The notes below the pieces were generated by a model. That model had not been told where the DNA came from, made no database searches, and saw only the letters and a program-made list of their open reading frames with translations. This document shows, piece by piece, positions 1 to 10,800 of a DNA stretch of 64,000 bases (the first letter of the stretch is position 1; each line of letters begins with the position of its first letter). The position numbers and the translations under genes are program-made. The DNA is from Anticarsia gemmatalis (taxonomy: Eukaryota > Arthropoda > Insecta > Lepidoptera > Erebidae). The stretch spans positions 1,302,001 through 1,366,000 of the forward strand of contig NC_134756.1 of the NCBI RefSeq assembly GCF_050436995.1, written 5' to 3'.

Positions 1-1748
1 CTAGAATTATGTCTGTCTTACGCCTTATTGGGGCAAGTTAATATTTAGATCTTTATCCGGTCTCATTGAAACTTAATCTTGGAGATTAGCCATTAACCTA
101 TTTTTTTAATTCACGAGCTACACCGCTCCCGGTAGCTATTAGACCTATAAAATATGGAATTTTACAAAATGTCCACCATAACTAACATCGGCGACATATC
201 ACAGCATATTTCACAGAAGCGGGTCAAGGAAGTCCCGACCCCACTATAAATAATAACCCGGGTTCTGTAATCCAAGCAAACCTTTGACTTGCACTCGAGA
301 GAAAGAATTATCGTTCATTGTGAAACGAGAGAATTAAGAATAGTTTTTATAGTCTTTCTTTACTTTAACTATGGAGGTAAAGATATTTCCTTGAAACTTT
401 AAATGTAATTTCAAACCATGCAAGAAAAAAACTGTAATATACAATACACAATTTCAAAATGGCTTATTTTACACTTTCATGAAATAAAATTTACCCTTTT
501 CAAATTAACAAACAAATACGTTACTAATGCTAAAGTTAAAATCTATATAAGTAAAAAGGAATCACTGAAAAGTATGTACACATATTTTTTGAAGACCTAA
601 ACGAAATCGGATAATTATTCTTTTAATATGTTTGATACTATCGGGATAAGGTTTGTATGGGATCGATGGAAAAGATCAAAATTCCCACGGAAACAGAATT
701 AACGGCACCAAATTGTATCATAATCGGACGATGTCGTTCCAGTCCGATAGTAAACAAATAATTTTTATTTAAAATTAAGGCCTTTAAAATTAAATAGACA
801 TACTAATGTTAAATTAATATACTGTCCTAACGATTGAAGCCTTTCAAATTAAGCAAATGTTACATTAAATAATTATAATCAGGTAAAATATACATAAACT
901 AAGAATAACAGTACAATTCACAAACGTAAGTTGACGTAATGAATTCAAAAAACAAAAGCAGCCGCCATTTTTTTTCTTTTTCTTCCTTTTCTTTTTCGGC
1001 AGCTTTACTTGATGTTGCCTGGTTGCCAACACTAATATTCAAATAAAAAATAAAGCAAATTGTAACTATTACTGACTTATTACCGGTCAAGAGCTTCCAT
1101 CCCTTCCGTTTTTTAACTAAAAACTAACCGAAAATCCTGGCCCAATAATTCAAGTCGACCTTTTCGAAAACTCGTCACAATAGAAACCCCGACCCACTTA
1201 GGCTTAGGGTCTATTGTACAGCCTATATTTGAGGGCAATCAATTGTAGTGAACTAATCGCACATGTATAGAAAATCTATATAGTTGGGATTGATTTATTT
1301 TCATTGTAGATCTTTTGTTAATAAGAAATAATAGCACTCTACCTTAGGATTAAAAGTGATCAGGCATATCAGTTGAAACTGTCATGTTCTTCTAACATTA
1401 GCTGTCATTTCGCAGCTATCAACATAACACTTAAAAAATAATGGAAAATAGTCCTTACGGCAGCCGTTAGAGGCCCTGATCAAATGTTCAAACATTATTT
1501 TTGATAGTCGATAGTATAATGCTATTGTGCATTAAACGACGAAATTACAAAGATGAATCCCTGTGTGCCTGTGTTTATAAAAATAGTCCCCATGCTTAAA
1601 AGCGGAAAGGTTTACCTAATACCTTTTCACGACTAAACCTCTAAATCTATCGGGTCAGATAGTGTTAAACGACAACAAAACCCTTCAAACTCTAATACTT
1701 TGACAAAAGTAAGAATATTTAACAGTATTGATGTTTTCATGTTCCCAG
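1..1748. other. Upstream intron of Dop2R, nothing recognised
   Basis: No exon for TM1 or TM2 and no dispersed repeat I can name. AT-rich. The short open frames at 418-600 (+) and 899-1090 (-) have no recognisable content; the minus one reads through a pyrimidine-rich run at about 968-1000. Confidence 0.5.
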
Positions 1749-1858
1749 TTCGTCGGCGTGTGGGGTCTGCCGGCGGTGGCGTGCGACTGCTACATCGCTA
1801 TCGATGTCATCTGCTCCACATCCAGTATATTCAACTTAGTCGCTATATCTGTTGACAG
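1749..1858 (+). CDS. Dop2R: Dop2R exon: TM3 up to the Arg of DRY
   Basis: Acceptor ttcccag|TTC and donor GACAG|gtgagt. It reads FVGVWGLPAVACDCYIAIDV and then ICSTSSIFNLVAISVD, followed by two bases (AG) of an Arg codon. It holds the extracellular disulfide Cys (3.25) and the amine-binding Asp (3.32). The intron cuts the codon of the DRY arginine (phase 2). This is the first exon of the gene that I can see in the window; the exon it joins upstream is not present in 1-1748. Confidence 0.93.
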
Positions 1859-4800
1859 GTGAGTACTGTTATAAACAGAATTTATAAACGTTCACAAGGA
1901 AAACTTGTTAAAATTCAGCTAAGTAGCGGTTTCGCCCAAATTTTGCTTGCCCGAATTGGGCGATATTTTCGATTTTGAAATTTTTTTGTGCTTTTTTGCC
2001 CGAGACAAATTTAATTTCGCAGGTCTAGTAAAATATATGCCATCAAAAACATTCTGTAGAATTCCCAAGTCTCGCCGTAAAAAGTTGTGAGATCGATATT
2101 ATACCAAGTCGATTAATCTATTTAGTCTCTACTTAAAAGACCTTCTGTCTTAAGTTATTACGTATGTTATTATCATGCCAATTTAAAAAGAAAATACGTT
2201 TAAAACAAATAGACCGACCTGGCCATCGCATGATTTGATTAATAGTTTGTATCACACTACACAGCACGACAAGAAGCTAATGCTCCCGAAATGTTAATAA
2301 TGGCGAATTTGTGTTTTCTTGCGATGACCAAGTCGATCTATTTTGTTTTAAACGTATTTTTTTTAAATATGCATGATAATAACATACGTAATAACTTAAG
2401 ACAGAAGGTCTTTTAAGTAGAGACTAAATAGATTAATCGACTTGGTATAATATCGATCTCACAACTTTTTACGGCGAGACTTGGGAATTCTACAGAATGT
2501 TTTTGATGGCATCTCACTTCTTTTTGTAGAGGGAACATAAGTCCAATTTGTATGTAAAGACGTTTTTTTTTTCATAATTCAACATATTTTCCTAATGGAA
2601 TGTTGTTCAATTTCATGGGCTAAACACCCTTACCCACCCTATACCCCCTCCCGTTATGCCTCATATAGTAGGTACCTATCTACACCTATTTATTTTATTT
2701 TCTACAGTAATAATGATTCATTAACTGCAAATGTAACCTTGTAATCCTATACATTTATATAGAATTACAAAGTTATTGTGGCAGTTACTGTATTTAGAAA
2801 ACTGGACCGAAATTAGAAAATATTAAATTTTTCCCATGATTAAGACACTAAACCCTATTTGTATTCTAAATTTGAAGCATCTAGGTCTCCTAGAAGTACC
2901 TTAGACTTTTGATGATCGGTGAGTCAGTGAGTCAGTGAGTCAGTGAATCAGTGAGTGACAAAATTTAGAAACTTTAACAAGTTGTCATTCTTAAACTACT
3001 GGTTCAAATTGACTGAAATTTTAAATATACCCTGTTTATACAATGACTAATTAGTTGCTGAGAATTCAGGCTTCTTGTTTTATCCACAACGAAATTATAG
3101 GGGTGTCAAAAATAGCCCGAATTGCTTCGAGAAAAGGATGGTACGGCCGTGCCGCTTTTTTTTGCTCGACTTGCGGGGGCACTTCCGTGCCCCCAGATTT
3201 CAAACTTTTTACGCAAGTTGTAACAAAATTTTGATAGGTAGGTATTCAAAAAAATACTTAGAACTATTCCCACAGTCTTGTGAAATCGGTGCAGAAACGT
3301 CAAGTAAATTAAAATAAAATACACGATTTGCGTTAATTTCCATGTAATACTAGATTGCGAGAATCATGTGTTGGACAGTGATTATTGTGCATTTATTAGC
3401 TAAGACTTTGTATTAAACAAATATCGGTATGTTTCATAAACACAAAGTATTTAAGTCTAGCTGAATTTCAAGTTCTTTGTTTATGAGTCTTTTAAAATTA
3501 CCGAAACTAGTATTGACTACAGATATTAAAAAAAAAATTCAGAGGTTGTGTAACGAATACTTTAAATAATCCTACTTTATAAAAAAAATAAATCAATTTA
3601 ACCCATTACTGTCCCATTGCTGGGCAAGGGTCTCCTCCCGTAATGAGGGAGGGGTTAGACCTTGAGTCCACCACGCTGGCCAAGTGCGGGTTGGGGACTT
3701 TGCATGCCCTCAATAAATGTATTAAACAAATTTTAGGCATGCAAGGTTTCCTCACGATGTTTTCCTTCACCGTTGGAGCATGTGATAATTATATTTATAA
3801 TACACACATATGTGACTTCGAAAAGTCATTGGTGTTTTGCCTCGGGTTCGAACCTACGACCACTTGCGTGGGAGGTATCAAGTTATACCACTCGGCTATC
3901 ACTGCCTAATTTATATCACATTCAAAATGTATCTTTAACACCACACATACAGGTGGTTTCACCTCCATTATCCACAGGATGTTCAAACTTAAAGTACAAT
4001 CTGTATTTTAAAAGAGGCTTTCATTTCCAGGCTGCGTGGGCCCTTGTTGTACTCAAAGTGGCGTGAACGCCTTTGACAGGGTGTTCTCTGCTTTGTTTAA
4101 ACGACGTTGATTAAGGCACATGGTGTTTACTTTTTAATAAAAGCTTTTGTAGTTAGGAATGTGGGCGGTGTGAATTTAATAGTTAACTGTGTTTCTGAAG
4201 CGTATGGTTTTTGTTGCGGCACATTACTGGAAAGAAAATGGATTATTTTATGTCTTGTCTTTATTTAAGTTTTTAGACTGTCTGTAATTCTTTCTTGCGT
4301 AATTTCGCGACGACAATTCATAGTAAACAGAAAGTCTTGATTTTCACGTAATATTATTATAGTATTTGATAGCTTGCATAGATCAATTCTAGTTAAACGA
4401 TATAAAATTACATAAATCGGGGCACAATATTATAAATTATAGTAATGTCAAATACCTACCAGAAAATATCACGATAATTTAAACAAGTTAACAGGAATTA
4501 ACGCGAACACGCATTTTACCTTAAAATGCCTAACGTTTCGGCGCAGGTTGCACTCGCCGTGGTCCCAGGCAGACTGGAGCAGCGATGACAGGACTTCGTG
4601 TATATGAGGCGGACGAATGTCCATCCACCCTCATATTTTGATTTTTCCAACCGCCAACACACACTACACTAACCGTGTCCCTATTCTGTGAGCTAACCGA
4701 TTGCGAAACATAGCGAGGTTTTGTAACAGTAATCACTGGATTCCACGTCGCGGATAATTTGAAGCCGTCTTCCCGATTGAAATTTGGATGTTTCTTGATT

Positions 4801-7800
4801 TCGATCGCTTCACGAACAATCCTCGAGTAGAAATGTCGTTCAGTGGAGAGGACTTGAGGGCGATGGAATTCAATCCAGTGATTAGTTCCTGCTTCGAGTA
4901 GATGTTCCGCAATGGCTGACTTACTGATTTGACGGTTCTTAACAGCGGCGATATGTTCCTTGACCCTTTCAGCTATCGACCGCTTAGTCTGGCCTATGTA
5001 GGAACTACCGCAGCTGCAGTTGATCTTGTAGACACCTGGTGTTTGGAACGGTAGTACATCCTTCGGTGTGCCCACCATTAAACATGCAACGCGAGAGTTT
5101 AAAAGTTATAAGTTAACAGGAATCAAACCTACGACACTGCCTACCTATAAATACCCCTTTAATCAGTTCAAACCATAATTTTTAATTCTGAAAAATACTT
5201 CTACAAGTTAACTTACATGCTTAGATCTAGACAAAACTTAGTCTAACTTACAAACACTAGTATTACCTAACATGACTAGAAAGTTCTATATAAAAACAAG
5301 ATTGTAATTTATCTCTGTTTGTCTGACTCTTAATTGTGTTATCCATCATGGCGAGAGCCATGTGTCAGGACATAGTTAGTTTTATTACGTTATAGGATAT
5401 TGTGTCTGTAGAAAATCTATACTACAAACATACGTACATAAAATCACGCCTTCTTTCCCATAGGGGTAGACATAGACCAGAGAACGCCACTTGGTACGAT
5501 CCTTAAAAACCTTGGTATCATTTACGTCTATGCATCTAACTATCTACGTCCTTTGGTAGACACCAAATAATGTAGGTGAGGTAGAGTAGGGTAGGTAGAG
5601 GCCGTGATATTATGTTTGTATGTATGTTAATAATAGCACAAGTTTTACTACAATTAAAACCTTATATTAAAAAATGAGTTCATTTTTAAATACCGTAAAA
5701 TGAAGTTACTCTAGGAAAATTTGGGCTTGATTTCATTGTAGAAACAAGGAAATAGCTCGCATTTAAAGCTAGCGATGAGTTCAGTTTTCCGGTTCTGGGT
5801 ACTAAATATCGCTATGAATAAAATTGTAGCGTTTCAAATAGTGTAAATGACCTTAAACACGCCCATTTCTTTCCATTTTAAAGTAACCCTTATATTCAAA
5901 AGTAACCCCGTTCTACCGGTACATAGTTGCATTTTTCATAAAAGCAAGTACCTAATATTTTTTGCTCAACTTGCATCACGGCAAGAGTTTCAAATTACCA
6001 ACTTTATTCTAGATCATAAATCTGAAAGTGTTCAACACGTTATAATTTATAGCTTTCTGATAAACTATACAATTTATGCAGAATGCTCATGAAACCAAAC
6101 TAGTACCTATTAAAATATAGAAAAATTTAATCTTAAAAAGCATAAATTTTCTTTAAGGTTTGACGTAGGATTGAATAATAACTCGTCTTCAAGTAATTTG
6201 CTCTGCATAGTGAGTAGATTTGTACTCAAATAAGTATTTAAACTGTAGTTGTGTAGGTTTTGAGTTCTATACTTATAAATTTATACTAATGTTACAAATA
6301 TGACATAGCTTTAAAGTTTGATACTCATTCAAAATTACTAAACAGATTTTATGAAATTTGATTTACAGATAATTTACAATCTGGATTAACACAGCAATTA
6401 TTTTCCCTTAATCTTAATGAATCTTTCAATGCGGACGGCAACGCGGCCAGCATCTAGAATATTATGTACACCACTTTCAAATAGTACTTAATATGAAACT
6501 GAATTCCAAAACAGGAATACTTGTTGAAATACTAAATTAATAGTCACTTCTATTAAAACTTTACTGAGTAACTTAGTAACGATCTTGCGATAATTTGGAG
6601 TTCTTATATTTTAAAAATCACTGACTACGTGACGCCATGGAACTGGGCGTAACTCAAAACAATCATTTTTATTAATCGCTTATTCTGTATCCTTCAGAGC
6701 CAGATGGTCTTAACGAGCAGGTCTTTAAGAAACAGCGCAGTAATCAACATTACCAACACCCTGTATAATCTTATTTGTGACGCAGACGCTGAATATAAGG
6801 CAGTTAAATAGATAATCGGGCGTCTGTTTTCACTAGGACGGTAATTTGTCCCTTTAGTAGAAATAAGGAGGAACTAAAGTAGATTATATAGTCCAACAAC
6901 TTAATAGAGAGCCTTATACATGCGAGTGTATAATACGAACTACCCAGGTAATGGGTAAATAATAATAGGGGACCCGCAGACTTATGCAGCTGACAGTAGC
7001 CTGTTTAATACAGTTACATAATTTTGGAAATACGGAAAATTATTAATTATACTCTAGATTAGTCGTACACGCCAAAGCTTTTTTCTAAGTTGTCGGACTA
7101 TAGGTGTATACTTGCCGATTTAACTAAGATTTTTTTAGATTCGAATCAAAATTAACACTTTTGACGTTACTTATCTTATCATAAGTTTGCGAAAGAGTGT
7201 AGAGCTTTACGAGAAGAAAAACAAGAAACTTGCAAAAAAGTTCTGCAAATATTCTTTTTGTCTAATTTTTTACTTCTAAATAGTACTTATGATGTAATAA
7301 CTCTTGTTCTACTATACTCTACATAGAATAACTGTTAACTAAAGATAAATTATACCTGATTTACTGAACAATACTCGATTACACATATGATAATCCAGTG
7401 TTCATTGGCATTTACCATCTCATTGCGTTACTGTTATAACAACCCTCTCCCTACATAGACCTATGCTAAGTATACAGCTAGCTGTACCTGCAGTTTCACT
7501 CATTTTATTATGATCACTTCTGAATTATATAATAATAATACGCGAAAATATCAGGGAATTCAATTTGAGCTGATATCAGCCATGGCACTTAAAAAGCGAA
7601 TTTCGATTTCATAATTTTTTAATTCTAGACAATTTCAATTAGATTTTCATCTCAGTTTTTGCCTACTTATTTTTTACACAGCCAAGAATAATTTCATTTC
7701 TATCGGTTCCCGCTCACATATCGTAAACGATACACGAATCCGTAGATGGGTGCCCGCCTTTTACTATCTGAACTAAGCGTCGTCATGTTTAAGAGGACAA

Positions 7801-10800
7801 CTAAATAGTCAGTCCCGGTTGTGGTCAATTAAGATAATAGTCGTTAAGCCATGTCAAAGCTTTCATTTCGGGCTCGAAAAACTCTGTCACTAGGTTGACA
7901 ATTAACCATGAGGTAAAATATTTTTTATGAGTAACTAACAATTTATTTTTGTGTTTCAAGCTGTCCTTGACATGACATTTTCATCACTCAAATTACAATA
8001 CAAAATAAGGAAAAAGAAACACTCAAATTGTCACTTGGACAAGACAATTTAGTTTTTCCTACAAACAAATACATAGTAGGGTGAGTCGTCCAATTCGTTT
8101 CCAGGCCTATTTCATCACTCGCTGACACACGATAACTGTTCCGTTACCCTATTTCACGTGCCCTAGTATACGTGGCTCGGTTTTATACTGATCAGCTTCT
8201 ATAAAAGTTAGGTATTCTGTCTCTTTTGGGACCCTAAAAAAGATGGTTGACGTACAAATGCCCGCCGTTTATATTTACGAGTAGGAAATAAGTTAATAGA
8301 AAAAATATAAATGAAATGTTACGAAGTATGAAGAAAAAGAATCCATTAGTAGGTATGTCTTACAAGTTCTTTCCTATCGACTTTCATAAGCCAATCGTAT
8401 CTAATCATTATATTCCGACAATTCAGAAGAGACCCTTAGAAAGCACAATTTGTCTAAATTATTATTCAGATTTGGGTGTTTGTACAAGAAATGCAACAAC
8501 ACCGTACCAAACAGGCAACCATCCGCTGCATAAGTTTGCGGTGAACGTCGCTCCAAATTCTCAATTTGTCAACCTTTTAAACCTCCACAACCCAGTTACT
8601 TTGCTTATAACACGATACCCGTCGGTAAGACTGGTTGCCAGAGATCAAACAAAGATCTTTGAAAATAATAGTCGAGACCCACAATTTCACGTGCCTTCCG
8701 AAACTTCTAAGATGTCAGATTTTATACACTACACTAGCTGACCCGGCAAACGTTGTTTTGCCATTGTCAAAGTGTCACTGAGGGGTATGAAAAATAGTTG
8801 TTGACCGATTCTCAGACCTAGTCAATATGCTCTAAATGCGCTAAATTTCGTGAGAATCGGTCAAGCCGTTTCGGAGGAGTATGGCAACGAAAACTGTGAC
8901 GCGAGAATTTTATATATTAGATTAATTCCAAACATAGCACTACGTAATTACAAGATGACAAGGTCACAGCACCGGTAATAATGCGAGCAATCACGTGTAA
9001 TTAAAAATTCATACACCGAGCCTATTAATTAGATGTACGCTTTGTGGTGAGGTAATTAATCTGCTTGCTTTAATTACATTAGCTAGATACACTGATCAGT
9101 CTGTGATGACATTAGAATACGGTAGTTTAGTAAACTATCTTCAGTGATATATGTACTTAACTAGATAATATCTTGCCAGTTATAGCCGAAGGTGCAGGCA
9201 GAAGTGTGTGTAATACACACGCGATGAGCAATGTTAGTCCTATGTAATAGGGAGCGAGCTTATTGCCTTAAACCGGGCACACTGCACTTTTAAAATTATT
9301 TACCTATGCTATTTCTAAGCGTAGGACCCTCAACAAATTTCAAAATTTACCCCAAATGGGAGATAGAGAGACTGCATTTTTGCTTTACGTGCAGAGTGGC
9401 CGTGAGTTTCTTGCAAGCTCTTCTCATAAGGCTCTACCCCTTTTCCGAGCTAGTGGTAGATTCAGTAATTGGAACGCCTATCATAAGTGTCAATATTTGA
9501 CCAAAATGAATAAATGATTTGATTGATTTCTGATTTTGATTTTGCTTACAATACTAGGACAACCTTTCTTTGTTCTAGATTGATAGCTCAAACATCCATT
9601 ACCTAGTGAAAACTATAGTGAAATACATAAGTTCAAGAATTCCCATATCATATTATATGATATTAATGCAAAGCAAAACTTTGGTTAAGATGATGATTAA
9701 ATATTCATCATTTCACTTCTGGAAATCGAACTCACGACCTTTCAAACATTTAACAATAACAATATCTTAACTGATATTTATAGCTCAAATAAACAAATAT
9801 CAAACTTATATTTATGAAAAGTTCTTGACAAAATATTTGTTTTATCTTCTAGATATCCTTTACGCATCGGATAAAGTCCTCAATGACCTTTACGTTATGT
9901 AATGCTGAAAGTTTCAGTAAACCAACCTTCGGAGGCTCTGTTATGTAATAGTAGTCAATTGAAAGAAGTTCCTAATAAATTAAATTGATTACTTTGTTAG
10001 CGTTTTCTAAGATTTTTTTACCTTTTCTTTATAAAGTATTTTTAAAGAACCCTGTAATAAATAGTTGTGAAAACATTTTCAATTATATTAAAATTTATGT
10101 TGTTTTGTACAGAAATTGAACTTACGTAAAGTTTGCAATCTGACACAAAGTTAAAGGCACCATTTTTACATTCTAGCGACTCGCTCGGGTTTGCCCCAGT
10201 AAATTTCAAGAAATACTACTAAAACCTTTCTCGAAAATCACTCTATCTATTGGTGAAAACCGCTTGAAAATCCATTTAAAAAATTTGGAGTTAATTGCAG
10301 ATAAACATACGCGGCGAGGGGACTTAATGCTCTTATATGTAATACTTATTTTTTTCTTAAAGAAGTTACTTTGTTCTCAAAGCATACCAGAAGCGCTAAA
10401 TAAAGCTTAACTGTTACCTGAAATTCTAATTTAATTTCAATTGCAGTTATAATATTTTATTAACAAAACATTTCTTTTATTTTTCAACATAATAAGATAT
10501 TTTGTTCACCATATTTCTGTATTTACAAAGGTTGACGACTTTAAAACCAACAACGACTATAAAAAAAAGAAATACAACCCATCGATTACTCTTTGAACTC
10601 ACTCGATCGTCACTAACTCGAAGTACGGCTCATTAACTCGAAAATAACCTTGTGAAATACTCACATTTTATTCTATACTGCACTTTATACGATAATGTAG
10701 TAGATATTACTTGTAATTCGAATATGTTTGAGTTTAAGATGTTCTTGCTATGGGTCATAAACTTCGTGTAATACAAGAATAAGTAAAATATAAACAAAAA

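Noticed and set aside
8316..8741. 141-codon plus-strand open frame
   Set aside because: Its second half reads through a dispersed repeat found at three other places and ends at a Helitron border; no recognisable protein.
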